Source of the DNA: Erythroxylum novogranatense
Lineage: Eukaryota; Streptophyta; Magnoliopsida; Malpighiales; Erythroxylaceae
DNA length: 64,000 nucleotides
NCBI GenBank assembly: GCA_029891385.1
Contig: CM057226.1
Span: 10,905,225-10,969,224, forward strand
Direction: 5' to 3'
Positions 36,348 to 47,697 of this stretch are shown in pieces (the first letter of the stretch is position 1; each line of letters opens with the position of its first letter). The notes under the pieces were generated by a model. That model saw only the letters and a list, made by a program, of their open reading frames with translations, was not told where the DNA came from and ran no database searches. The translations under genes and the position numbers were made by a program.

Positions 36348-38490
36348 TGTAACATCCCACCCTCAACGGGAAGGGTAGAATAGTAATTTGACATAGGATG
36401 AGAGTGATTGGGCTTCATTAGGACTGTTCATGCATACTAGTATTGGTACACAGTGGATTTTGTGTACATGAAATAACTGTACATGCATACATGATATTCC
36501 CGGTTTTTGTGCCTAATGTAGTTTTACTGTGATTAACGTGGTTCTTGTATTTGAAAAATTATTCTGAGTGCGCCATTGTGTATTTTATATTTTAAGGGAT
36601 TTTTAGAAATTTTTCTGAAATTTTTTCGGAGAAAATTCTCGGACCGAAAAAATCACCAAGCGGCGAACCAGTTGATTTTCGGTAGCGAAATTTCTATCCA
36701 ATGGCACTGTAATATTGGGTATATCATTTTGGGATTGAAATTAGGGCCATTGGACTAGAATGTGTCAAATTGCATTAGGGTTCCTATTTACTAAATTGTT
36801 TTTAGCCTATTTTGTCCTTTTTCTTAGAATTTGCCACTTGTCCTAAAGAGTTTTAATGAGTTTTGTCTTATGCTAAAGCTCTTTCTCGGTTATGCCTTAA
36901 CAAAAGAAGGAAAAGATGAATTGGATGGCTTATTTTCCTCACCATCCGAAAACCTTCCTTCCTTTGTCATCTCCATTGATTTTTTTTTCTCCTTCTTTAA
37001 GTTACTTCCTCCCACCTTAAGAACCCTCCTTATATGCTTGCAAACTTAAACCTTCTACCTCCTTACCATGATGACAACCATGTATGAGGATTAGAAAGTT
37101 GAGAAAGTAGAGTAGTTGGAGTATTGAAGGGGGAAAAGCTTGATTTGGTAAGTTTTTGTTTTAAGCTTTCATTTATGCATTTAATGAATAAATTGGTTGT
37201 TAGATGCATTGATTGGTATGTATTGGTTATTAATCATGATTTATGATGATCTATTAACTCAATTCTTGTGTGACTAGGATGCTTATGCATGTGGAATTGG
37301 TATTAGAAGTGATAGGATTTAAGTTGAAGATGAAAGCTGGAAAATTGATTTTTGACATACTGTAATGTTTTGAGCATAACTCACTGTGTGGTTATGCAAA
37401 TGAGGTGAGGTTTGTTCCAAATGAAACTTTGTCTTGTTGGCTACATTTTTGTGTGAAATAGGTATTGTCTAATTTTAGCCTTAAGAGGGTGAATTTTGGC
37501 TTGGAAAGTTACTGTTGATGTCTGTATGAACAGTAACTGAACCAATGACCTAAGTGTTTTGATGATTTTTCTAAATTAATTTAGAAGGAATTGATAAAAA
37601 TGTTCTTCATGAGAGTTGAAGCCTATATTGTTAGCTTTCCATTGCCACTGATTTTGCAATTTTTCAATATGTATATTGGGAGATATCCACTGTTAACTAT
37701 TGACTGATTTTGTACATTGTGGTAAAACCTAGCCTAAGTGTAAGATTTGTGAGCATTCTGATTGGAAGCAATTTTAGCAATTTCTGTGAATTGAATTGGC
37801 TTATGTGATCTTCTGAAAGGTTGTAGAGGAAGTAATTATCTTAAAAATGGTATATAGAATGCTATTTTTGGATATAATATTTGGGAGTAATGAATTTGCA
37901 AAAACTGAATTTGAATTAGGTCATTGACTACTGATTAGGGCAGTCACTTACATGGCAGTTTTGAACTTGTTAGGGATGGAATTGGATTTTGAATCCTTCA
38001 TGAAAATTGAAGTATGAGATCTTATCTTTCCAGTGATATAAGGTAGTGATTGTTTTGACATTTTTACTAGGAGATATGCTGCTTTGAAATGTACTATTCA
38101 GATTGGGAAATTTCAGTGGGCAGCTGCTTTTGTGAATTGTTTGGCCTAGTTATCAAATGAATTTGATTTCAAGTTGTTCATGAAAGTTGTAGATAACATT
38201 GGGATATTTCTGAGCATATTTATTATGTAATTTTTGACAAATAAAATGAGACGTTATTGAATTTACAAGATACTGTACTGTTTTAGAACCCATTGACTAG
38301 GCAGTAGGTTTAATTGGATATTTGACACCCTTAGGGGTGAAATTGATTTTTATGGTCTTCATGAAACCTCTAGAGATTGTCATGATCTTTCCAACGAGAT
38401 ATGGTTTGTAATTTTCTGAATTTTGTGCAAAGAGTTATAGGTGTTCGAATTTCGGTTTGAAAATAAGAAAAAGAGAAGGAAATAGGGGCA

Positions 38491-38522
<32 letters not shown>

Positions 38523-39966
38523 TATTTTATTTGATTTTTCGTGTTCTTTTGGGAATAATTTTTCCGTCCGACGTCCGATTGACCTGATTCTTGAGGCATT
38601 GGATTCATAGAATATTTAATTTCATTTTCTGAGAGATTGGAAATTTTTGGACGGAAAATTGACGTGGGTCCGGTTTATTATTTTCTGGTCACTGTTTTAT
38701 TTATTTTTGGACCTATAGAGGTCCGAATTGAATACCGTCAGCGCCATTAGATTTTTAATTTTTAGACGAATTTTTATGATAGAAAAGTTGAGTTTAAGGC
38801 CAGGAATATCATGCACATGCATTGTACACCTTTTAATTGTTACGTATGCATCATTAACTCGTTCTGATTGGACAATTAGTAATAGTTATCTTCTCTGATT
38901 ATTATAGAGACACAATTGAAGCGTCGATCGACCGACGTAGCAGAGACTTCCCGGTATTAGCTCGGAAGTAATAGATGAGTAACCTAGATGGGTTTCTCAA
39001 TTATTATTTGTCTAATATGGGGATAATGGCGGGATCAGGAATGTGTAAATTGTGTGACTTGTTTGCCCTTACTGGGATTACCGTGATTAATTGTGACTTA
39101 TGGACTGTTAATTGTGAATTATAGACTGTTAATTGTGACTGATGGAATGTTAATTGTGCATTATGGACTGTTAGTTAACTATTCAATTGGGCATAGACAT
39201 TTCATACACAGATGCATAAACGGATAAAAATAATTGTGAACCGAGTCACCACTGAAACTGAAAACGAGCCTAGAGCTCGAAGGGAGATAATCCTCCTGAG
39301 ACGCGTCTACTGATTACTGATTACTGCTTAAGCGCTCGGTCACAACACTGAAATAAAACTGGAAAAAGAGTCGCATGTGCATTGCATCTTTGGATCAATA
39401 CCGAAATGACTTTTTCAGATATGGTATCGTGTGATTCTTGAGCTGTATTATCACTATGATTGCCTTATTACTGGAACAAGCTTATGTGATGCATGAATTG
39501 GGCGAACCATCGATGATAGTTCCTCATTGAGTTCGCAAACTCATCCAAAATTGCAATCTATTTTTTCAGGGTTAAGAGTAGACTGTTAGCTCCCTCAGGA
39601 CTGTAGAGCCTTGGACATCGGATTGGCGAGAGAGGTTATGGCTCAAAGGTCTGTTAGCTGGGATTTCTTTTGGAGACTTATAATTAGAACTGTTCTTTGT
39701 GCCTTATTGTATAGTACTTAATGTAAAGTGTTTTGAAGGATTGTATAGACTGAAAATACTGACAGTTTGTAAATTTCTAAGTTTGAGTAAATGAAATGAA
39801 ATACAGTTTGGTTTTAAAAAGTTACCAATTTCTTATTTCTGTTTTATTATTGTGATGCCATGGAGAGTTTAGCGGTGGTTGTCAGTAGTGGTCTTTTATC
39901 GTAGGATATGTACCGGAATGACCTACGGGCGTTCCGGTGGGTACTCTATGGTAAGGGGGCACTACA
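36348..39966 (+). repeat. 5' LTR of element A
   Basis: TGTAACATCCCACC to GGGGGCACTACA. It carries an (AT)n run at about 38497-38522 that is shorter in the 3' LTR, an intron-donor-like segment and the shared GAACCATC hairpin (39504). Confidence 0.95.
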
Positions 39967-39971
39967 TTAGT

Positions 39972-39984
39972 TGGTATCAGAGCA
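39972..39984 (+). other. Primer binding site of element A
   Basis: TGGTATCAGAGCA, an exact complement-type initiator-Met tRNA site, five bases after the LTR end. Confidence 0.95.
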
Positions 39985-40025
39985 TGGTTTGGCATCTTTT
40001 GGGAATAGTCAAATATGTAGGTATG

Positions 40026-40654
40026 AATTTTACGAATCGCAGAAAATTGACGGACTTGTTTTGTTCTAGGTCTTCTGTCTTAGGTTATCAGGTTGAGCAA
40101 CCAGCTGACCAAGGATTAGTCGGAGCCAGTAGAGAGTCTTCTATGCCTCGATCTGAGGAGTTACCTCCTAGAGTTCCCATGAGACGGGAGAGGAGATATG
40201 ATTTATCTTTGCTGTGGCGGCATGAGACTTCTATGGCGATGCACTGAGACCCGAGGCTGAGGGATGGCTGGAGAGGACTGAGAGAGTCTTCGACCAGATG
40301 GACTGTAAACTTGATGAGAGGTTCGATTATGTGGTCTCTCTTCTGTAGGGCCCAGCCTACAAGTAGTGGAAGACTGTTCCAGGCAGTACCACCAGGCCTT
40401 GCTTATTGTCATGGAGTGATTTTCTGAGGGCCTTCAGGGATAATTATATGCCCAAGGTCTATCTTGATATGAAGATGCAGGAGTTTTTGGAGCTGAAGCA
40501 GGGTAGGATGTCTGTGGCAGAGTACGAGGTGAAGTTCAATGAGCTGATGGATTATGCTACTGTTATGATTCCTACTGAGGCTGATAAGTTCCAGAGGTTT
40601 GAGAATGACCTCAATACTGAGATTCGTACCCGATTGGCCCGGTCAGACATGGGC
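40026..40654 (+). pseudogene. Element A gag, N-terminal and core
   Basis: Retrotransposon gag core: GWLERTERVFDQMDC, VVSLL, WKTVPGS, WSDFLRAFRDNYMPKVY, EFLELKQGRMSVAEYEVKF, IPTEADKFQRFENDLN and EIRTRLARSDM. In-frame stops at about 40244, 40348 and 40363 and a frame change before 40406 kill it. The hAT element starts within this gene at 40663; the gag frame picks up again at 43723, in the same frame once the insert and one target copy are disregarded. Confidence 0.9.
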
Positions 40655-41119
40655 ATATTTATCAAGGGTTTAAAAACCAGACCGGTCCGACCAGAATTTA
40701 TCTGAACCGGTCATGTGTCCGGTTCGGTTTTAGTTAATAACCCTTGTATATGAAAACCGATCGGTTTATCATAGAACCGGACGGTTTTCTGACAAACCGG
40801 TTATTTGATAACCGGATTTACGCCTCTATTCTTATCGCTTCACCCTCTCTTCTATGCCTACATCGCACATTTCTTTTCTTTCTTCTCTCTTCTGCTCCAT
40901 CGCACAAAAATCAACTCACTTTTTGAGTTTTTTTCCATCTTCTCCAGATCTGGCATCACTCTTTTTCTTTCTTTCTCCATAGTCTTTGCTTTTCTTCTAT
41001 TTTTTTAAAGGTTTCTGGTGTAATAAGATCTGGTTGATGGTGAAGCGATATTTGGTGACTCCCGAGTGAAATCTAGTGTTTGCTTGAGTTTTGAATTTTT
41101 AGATCAAAATTTTTATTAC

Positions 41120-41246
41120 ATGGGTAAACGAAGAGTGAAGAAGAAGATCGACAAACAAACAGCTGCTTCGTCGCCGGTTCCCAATGTCGACGCAGCCTAC
41201 GACCCTCAAGTCGTCGATGGAGAAGTCCCAATCATCGATCAGGAAG
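41120..41246 (+). CDS. hAT 5' exon, unknown protein start
   Basis: ATG at 41120 opens MGKRRVKKKIDKQ, then AASSPVPNVDAAYDPQVVDG and EVPIIDQE, and stops being protein-like exactly at GAAG|GTAATAAG, a good splice donor at 41247. A basic N terminus followed by an acidic linker would fit the start of a transposase or a captured nuclear protein. Not recognised. The first exon of a chimeric transcript is inference. Confidence 0.4.
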
Positions 41247-42109
41247 GTAATAAGTGTCTCCAGTTCAATTTTTTTTCTCTTTTATCTCTTACACCTAGAT
41301 AATTGAGTTTGCGATTTGGATCTTCCAGACCTCTTCATGCTATGTTTTTGCGAGATTAGTTTTTACTATTAATTCATGATATTTGCGCCCTTCTCGGATC
41401 TGGGTTATCGAGTTGCTTGTGCTACTTTTACTTTCTAAAGGGTCTCTATGTATAGTGTCTCCCATTTTTTGTGTTATCCGGCCCTGTATTGAGGGTTTTT
41501 CTAAATGATTTCTTACTTCTTTGTTTTAACTGGTCTTTTTTGTTTGTGTTGCTTGATATTGGAGTATCGCTTTGTCCCTGGCTTGGTTTTCACGTTAGTC
41601 TCCATCCATTCCTATGTTTTCTCGGGTCTTCCATTTCCTATCCCTTTGTTTCTTTTTGGTCAGGAGGAGTTTGAAAATCGTGTATTTAATTTGCTCATTT
41701 ATTCTCAAATCTTGACCTTTTTCTGGTTCACAAATTACCAATCTTTTTCTGTACATTGAACTTGGGTTTTATTATTGCTTCGTGATGCAGAGATTCGTTC
41801 GTTGGCGAAGTATGCGTTTCTACAAATAAATACTAAGGGGATTTTCTTATAGGTTATGGATTAGAGACACAACAGCAAAATATTTCTTTTATTCGAGTTC
41901 TTCTCAAATGGGACACTAAGAGACCATACATCAGGTAATCTGAATGTCAACCGATAACTATCACAACGATAAAATTGTGCCCGAGTCTACTAGTGTATAA
42001 AACTGCATTCTGATTCTTGTATAATGTTACACATCTTTTACAATTTTGGCCTTAGTATTTTTAGTGTAGTGCTATAGGTATCTTAACACTGATGATTATT
42101 TGCTTTTCT

Positions 42110-42830
42110 CATTCCCCTTAGCACTTAAACGCATGGGACTATCAACGAAGAAACTAAATTTGGGTGCAAAGGATAGGAGCACTATTGGGGTTGTAAAGGG
42201 TATCTGCTTTTGCAATAATGGAATAGTACGGATTATTCTTTAACAGTTTAAAGATAACAGACATTCTACTGGATCATGATCTTCAAGTAAAGATCAGTTG
42301 TCATAACCAGGGAAAGTTAGCTGAAATTGGGGGATTGGTATGTCCTAGATGCCTTCTTATTCCACAAATTAATTTCCTGGTAATACTTATTAATCCTCTC
42401 ATCTTAGATTCCTGTTCAAGAACTTGATTGATCTTTGTTTTTCGCCTTGACTGCATCGCCAATGAATCATTGGTGGACATATCAAACGTTCCTACACTTG
42501 TTAAACATCCCACGTTATCATCTCAAGGAATTATCGACTTTTTTAATGGTTGCTAAGCGGCTCCTAGTAAGCGTAACGATGGATGATCAAAGAAGGAAAA
42601 GCTTGGTTGATCCAGCGATTCGGAAGGGATGCTCGATGAATCACTCAAGAGTCAAGACAATGATGGAGATATGTCTTAGATGTCTTTCCGATGAGCCCAA
42701 GGATAGCCATCGATTGAAGATGTACTTTGGAACTTGCAATTTGCGGCACAAGTTCAGGATTCATGGAAAGGAACTTTCTGAACAATCACAACTCCATGAC
42801 CTCATCTACTCATTATCCTATTCCAATAGA
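42110..42830 (+). pseudogene. Captured LRR receptor-like kinase fragment
   Basis: Two parts in the order of the kinase domain. First, 42190-42340: GLFFNSLKITDILLDHDLQV and KIS, the segment after the catalytic-loop position of the inactive LRR kinases of the At3g03770 type (..LKITDVLLDHNF.VKIS). Second, 42560-42775: TMDDQRRKSLVDPAIRKGCS, VKTMMEICLRCLSDEPKD and, one frame over, PSIEDVLWNLQFAAQVQDSW, the C-terminal end of the same domain. Between them the activation segment is missing. A lost base at ..KD|PSIED.., a lost base plus small insertion near 42635, and another frameshift near 42230 show that it encodes no kinase. The intronic sequence about 42340-42450 suggests capture from genomic DNA and not from cDNA, which is inference. 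Confidence 0.8.
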
Positions 42831-43351
42831 CTAGATGATGAACAATGTAATACTCTCAAAGATAAATGGAACCTTATGTAAAGTCGAGATATCTTTTCGA
42901 GATCTGAAATTCATTTTCCTGCAATACCAAATTTTGTATTTTAGTCTAAAGCTCACACAAATCTTTAACCAGTTTGAATTGAAAAAAAATAAGGCTTTAA
43001 GATCCATATATAGTTCGAATGCTAAGTGCTAAATCAGTATAAAAAAAGTTATCAAATGATGGATGCTTCTTAGAATATGAGTACATCAATATGGATATGC
43101 ACTTCTGTTGAGAAACTGACTTGCCTCGGTCACGTTGGTGAAAATTATAAAATTTACTTACTTAATTAACGAAGATTGAAATCTTAGGGAAGGTCAAACT
43201 TTTAGGCATAACATTACGGTTCATTCAATCATTAAACTACATAGTTTATTAACCACTGGCTACAAGTATCTTCTTTTGGCTAAGTGAGAGAACTTTTTGG
43301 AAGCTTCTTGTGTTGATTGTCTTACTAATTTGTAATTTATTTTAATGCAGT

Positions 43352-43448
43352 AGAAGAAGTGGATGCAAATACTTTGGATGAAAGCGTAGTTTACGAATCT
43401 TTAAATAGCGTTGGAGAATTTGGAGCTTTTGACGATGATGAGACGTAG
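43352..43448 (+). CDS. hAT 3' exon, unknown protein end
   Basis: After an AATGCAG acceptor the frame reads VEEVDANTLDESVVYESLNS and GEFGAFDDDET, followed by TAG. An acidic tail of this sort is common at the C terminus of hAT transposases, but it is too short to assign. Confidence 0.35.
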
Positions 43449-43722
43449 CCTCCTTCAAAAATATAATTTTTCTCTTAAATGTTATTTTAAGTTTTATAGT
43501 GGACTCATATTTATTTATTTTTAGTTCATTAGATAATAATAAACATTGGTGTATTTTTCATTTCAATAAAATATTTTATTTTTATTTATTCTTATAAAAA
43601 TTTCATCTTATTTATTATATTTCGGTTTGATAGCGATTCACTACCGGTTGAACCTCTAAACCTTAAACCTTTCCTTCGACCGGTTCGATGTCCGATTCGG
43701 TTTGTAAAACATTGATATTTAT

Positions 43723-44300
43723 TGAGTTGAGGGCTGCTGCAGTGTGAGTGGAGCAGCTTATGAGGCAGAGACAGGCTGAGTTGGGGTCCCGGGGGAAGAG
43801 GCCGAGTGACAGTCAGGGCAGCTCTGGCAGGAGTTTCAGTAAGCGCCAGGATAGGATTTTTAGGTCTTCGGGAGGATCGAGATAGTCTGGTTTTAGGCAG
43901 AGAGGAAGATTTGTACAGACTGGTAGTGGCAGTGGTAGAGGGGCAGGGCAGATCCCTCCAGTGTGTGAGCATTGTGAGAGGAGACACAGTGGGGAGTGTC
44001 GATGGTTGACTGGAGCCTGCCTCAGATGTGGTTCGATGGAGCATCAGGTTAGGGATTACCCAGCCACATTGGGAGCTCAGTCTGCTGGTAGTGGACGAGT
44101 TGGGAGTTCTATTACTGTACAATAGAGTAGAGTTGGTAGATCCGGACAGAGAGGTCGGGGTAGAGGCCGTGGCAGAGTTGAGGGGTCCTTTGTGCGACTG
44201 AGGGATGGGGCAGTCGACCACAGTCCCAGGCTAGGGTCTATGCTATGACTGTGCAGAGGCCCAGATTCCCAGAGGTGGTAGCAGTCGCTTCTTATTTACG
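43723..44300 (+). pseudogene. Element A gag C terminus with zinc knuckle
   Basis: After the hAT the gag goes on with VEQLMRQRQAELGSRGKRPS, a Ser/Arg/Gly-rich linker and CEHCERRHSGECRWL...CLRCGSMEHQVRDYP. The second knuckle should end in Cys, which is Tyr here. Stops at 43749 and 43882 are in frame. Confidence 0.85.
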
Positions 44301-44319
44301 GCTTTGAAGCTTTTGCCTG

Positions 44320-45111
44320 CTAGATCCAGGATCCACACATTCATTCATCGCACCGCATTTGGCATGTAGATTGCATGGGGATAGAGAGAGGTTACAGTAT
44401 GGGTTAGAGGCGAGCACACCTCTAGGTAGCACTACTGTTTTAGGAGAGGTCTTCAAGGGGTGTCCGATTGTGATTGATCAGGCAGAGCTGAGTGCAGACC
44501 TGATAGTGCTACCACTGAGAGAGATAGATGTGATTTTGGGGATGGACTGGCTTACTGCATATAGGGCCATCATGGACTGCTACACCAAGGAGGTCGTATT
44601 AGAGTCTCCTGGTCAGCCTAGAGCAGTGTTCAGAGGAGTTAGTCAGGCAGTGCCAGCCCGGATGATCTCTTTTTTGAGTGCCCTGAAGTTGATGCAGGGG
44701 GGATGTGAGGCCTATCTGGCTCATGTTATTGATGTGAGAGGTGAGCAGAGACTGCAGGATATTTCCGTGATTCGGGAGTTTCCAGATGTGTTTCCTGATG
44801 AGTTACTGGGTTTACCGCCGGATCGGGAAACAGAGTTTACCATTGATGTAGTTCTAGGTACTGCTCCTATATTTATTCTTCCATATAGGATGGCACCTGT
44901 GGAACTGAGGGAGCTTAAGGCTCAGCTGCAGGATTTACTGGAGAAAGGTTTTATCAGGCCTAGTGTCTCACAGTGGGGAGCTCCAGTTTTATTTGCGAAG
45001 AAGAAGGATGGAACGTTGAGACTGTGCATCGATTACAGGCAGTTGAATCGGGTGACAGTGAAGAATAAGTATCCGCTGCCTAGGATTGATGACTTATTTG
45101 ATCAGCTGTAG
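44320..45111 (+). pseudogene. Element A protease and RT N-terminal part
   Basis: [16 protein letters not shown] is the protease active site; the usual D(S/T)G is DPG. Then [32 protein letters not shown] and the RT entry [60 protein letters not shown] and DDLFDQL. The frame ends at TAG (45109), where a CAG-to-TAG change is likely, since the next segment goes on in the same frame. Confidence 0.9.
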
Positions 45112-46122
45112 GGAGCTCAGGTATTCACTAAGTTAGATTTGAGGTCAGGGTATTATCAGCTGAAGATAGCCGAGGCTTATGTGCCTAAGAGTGCCTTCAG
45201 GAGCAGATATGGGCATTTCGAGTTTCTGGTGATGCCGTTTGGGTTGTCTAATGCCTCGGTAGCTTTCATGGCCTTGATGAATAAGGTATTTCAGCCCTAC
45301 CTGGATCATTTCATAATTGTATTCATTGATGACATTTTGGTGTACTCGAGGAACAGACGAGAGCATAGTGAGCACTTGAGGATTGTTTTACAGACTATGA
45401 GGGAGAGACAACTGTATGCCAAATTCAGTAAGTGTGAATTTTGGCTGGATCGGGTGATCTTCTTGGGGCATATAGTGACTGGAGAGGGTATTCAGGTGGA
45501 TCCGAGTAAGATTGAGGCAGTGCTGAAGTGGGAAGCTCCACGGAATGTGGTAGAGATTCGGAGTTTCCTTAGACTGGTCGGTTATTACCGGAGGTTTGTC
45601 GAGAGGTTTTCACTGATCTCAGCCCCTCTGACAAAACTTCTGAAAAAAAATGTACCTTTCAAATGGACTGAGGAGTGCCAGAAGAGTTTTGAGGGGCTGA
45701 AATATCGGTTGACTACTGCACCGGTGTTAGCTATTCCATCAGGGACTGGAGGATTTGAGGTGTTCAGTGATGCATCGCATCAGGGATTGGGGTGTGTTCT
45801 GATGCAGCATGGTAGAGTGATTGCATATGCCTCGAGACAGTTGAGAGCTCATGAGGTAACTTATCCAGTGCATGATTTGGAGTTAGCTGCAGTTATTTTT
45901 GCCCTAAAAATTTGGAGACATTATCTGTACGGTGAGACATTCCAGATTTTCACGGATCATAAGAGTTTGAGGTATTTACTGAGCCAGAGGGAGTTGAATT
46001 TGAGACAGAGGAGATGGATTGAGCTGCTGAAGGATTATGACTGTACCATCGAGTATCACCTTGGGAAGGCCAATGTAGTGGCAGATGCTCTGAGTAGGAA
46101 GTCTCATACTAGTACAACTTAG
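45112..46122 (+). pseudogene. Element A RT core and RNase H
   Basis: Same frame as the preceding segment. RT motifs MPFGLSNAS and catalytic FIDDILVYS (FIDD at 45322-45333), the thumb [16 protein letters not shown] and [15 protein letters not shown]. Then RNase H with [46 protein letters not shown] and the end [17 protein letters not shown]. All catalytic positions look intact. It ends at TAG (46120), followed by two more in-frame stops before 46147. Confidence 0.9.
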
Positions 46123-46146
46123 ATTTAGGCAATGAGGTTATAGAAT

Positions 46147-47100
46147 TTGATTCAGTTGAGAGCCTTGAATGTACAGTTGAATCTTGAGCAGGATGGAGCT
46201 CTGTTGGCCACTTTGAAGCTTAGACCGATGCTACTGGACAGGATCAGGAGAGTTCAGGACAAGGACCCTGCTTTGGTAAAACTGATTGAGAAAGTGAAGA
46301 CTGATTCGAGTTCTAAGTTTGCATTGAGAGATGAGACTTTATGGATGGGTCAGAGACTGTGTGTACCCGATGTGGATGATCTGAGGCGAGAGATATTGGA
46401 GGAGGCTCATATGGCCACCTATGTTATGCATCCTGGTACTACCAAGATGTATAACACTCTTAAGCAAAATTTCTGGTGGCCTGGCATGAAAAAGCAGGTA
46501 GCGGAGTATGTATCGAGGTGTATGATGTGCCAACAGGTTAAGGCTGAGCACCAAGCTCCAGTGGGAAAACTTCATTCGTTGCCTATTCCCGAGTGGAAAT
46601 GGGAACGAATTACTATGGATTTTATTATGGGGTTTCCCAAGACTCCGAGGCAGCATGATGCTATCTGGGTTATAGTGGACCGGTTAACTAAATCGGCCCA
46701 TTTCTTGCCAGTGAGGGAGAATAATTCCCTTGATCAGTTGGCCCAGAGGTATGTGGCTGAGGTAGTGAGACTGCATGGGGTTCCGGTGTCGATAGTGTCA
46801 GACAGGGATCCCAGATTTACTTCGAGGTTCTGGCAGAGTTTGCAGTCTACTATGGGTACTAAGTTGAATTTCAGTACAACATTTCATTCTCAGACAGATG
46901 GGCAGAGTGAGAGGACGATTAAGACTGTTGAGGATATGCTTCGGGCTTGTGTTTTGGAGTTCAGAGGAGCATGGGATCAGTATTTGGCTCTGATTGAGTT
47001 CGCTTATAATAATCATTATCACAGCAGTATTGGGATGTCACCGTATGAGGCTCAGATGGGCGCGTGTCGATCGCCTCTGTATTGGGATGAAGAGGTGTGA
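46147..47100 (+). pseudogene. Element A integrase
   Basis: Same frame as RT/RNase H. It has the HHCC zinc region (MHPGTTKMYNTLKQNFWWPG and CMMCQQVKA) and the catalytic core D-D-E (TMDFIMGFPK, SIVSDRDPRFTSRFW, TDGQSERTIKTVEDMLRAC). The last readable part is EFAYNNHYHSSIGMSPYEA. It ends TGA at 47098, and the normal continuation GERRLIGPEL is lost to decay; the frame then shifts by one. Confidence 0.9.
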
Positions 47101-47116
47101 GGATGATTGAGGTCTG

Positions 47117-47482
47117 GTGATTGTGATATCTGTAGATAAGGTGAAACTGATTCGGAGTCACATCAAGGCGGCTCAGGATAGACAGGAGAGTTATGTGGAT
47201 CAGCACAGGAGGGAGATGGAGTATAATGTGGGAGACAGGGTATTCTTACGGGTGTCACCGTGGCGTGGTGTACTGAGATTTGGTAAAAAGGGGAAGTTAA
47301 GCCCTAGGTACATTGGTCCATATGAGATCATTGAGAGGATAGGACCTTTGGCCTATAGGTTGGCTTTACCGACTGAGATGTCTCAATTGCATGATGTCTT
47401 CCATGTGAATATGCTTCGCAGATATCGGTCAGATCCGACATATGCGATACCGGCTCAGGAGATTGAGGATGCTATAATCTGA
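47117..47482 (+). pseudogene. Element A integrase C-terminal domain
   Basis: IKAAQDRQESYVDQHRREME, VGDRVFLRVSPWRGVLRFGK, KGKLSPRYIGPYEIIERIGP and SQLHDVFHVNMLRRY, the GPY/F module of chromovirus integrases. A frameshift at about 47480 separates it from the chromodomain. Confidence 0.9.
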
Positions 47483-47697
47483 GTTCTATTGAGGAGCCAA
47501 TCCAGATTGTCGGGTCACGGGTTAAACAGTTGAGGAATAAGACGATTTCATTAGTGAAAGTTATTTGGAGAAATCATTCGACTGAGGAAGCCACTTGGGA
47601 GACCGAGGAGCATATGAGGAGACAGTATCCTCATTTATTTGATCAATCAGGTAAGAATTTCGCGTACGAAATTTTTATTAGGAGGGGGGAATTGTAA
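47482..47697 (+). pseudogene. Element A chromodomain
   Basis: EEPIQIVGSRVKQLRNKTIS, VKVIWRNHSTEEATWETEEH and MRRQYPHLF. This is the C-terminal chromodomain that defines chromoviruses (Tekay/Del) and is thought to steer integration to histone-marked heterochromatin. It ends at TAA inside the first bases of the 3' LTR, as usual. Confidence 0.9.
47680..47692 (+). other. Polypurine tract of element A
   Basis: AGGAGGGGGGAAT directly before TGTAACATC of the 3' LTR. Confidence 0.9.

Larger units (their letters stand above)
40663..43714 (+). mobile_element. Non-autonomous hAT element carrying a kinase gene fragment
   Basis: 3052 bp. 5' end CAAGGGTTTAAAAACC, 3' end complement CAATGTTTTACAAACC, imperfect terminal inverted repeats. 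ACCGG/CCGGT words crowd both ends: about ten in the first 150 bases and several in the last 90. No transposase dimerisation domain was seen. Exon-like pieces at 41120-41246 and 43352-43448 flank a fragment of an LRR receptor-like kinase (42110-42830). The structure is that of a Pack-type element with captured host sequence. Confidence 0.85.
40655..43722. repeat. 8-bp target site duplication around the hAT
   Basis: ATATTTAT at 40655-40662 and 43715-43722. Eight bases is diagnostic for the hAT superfamily. Confidence 0.95.

Noticed and set aside
41471..41759. Hydrophobic frames in the hAT interior
   Set aside because: T-rich intronic sequence between the donor at 41247 and the kinase fragment; no domain.
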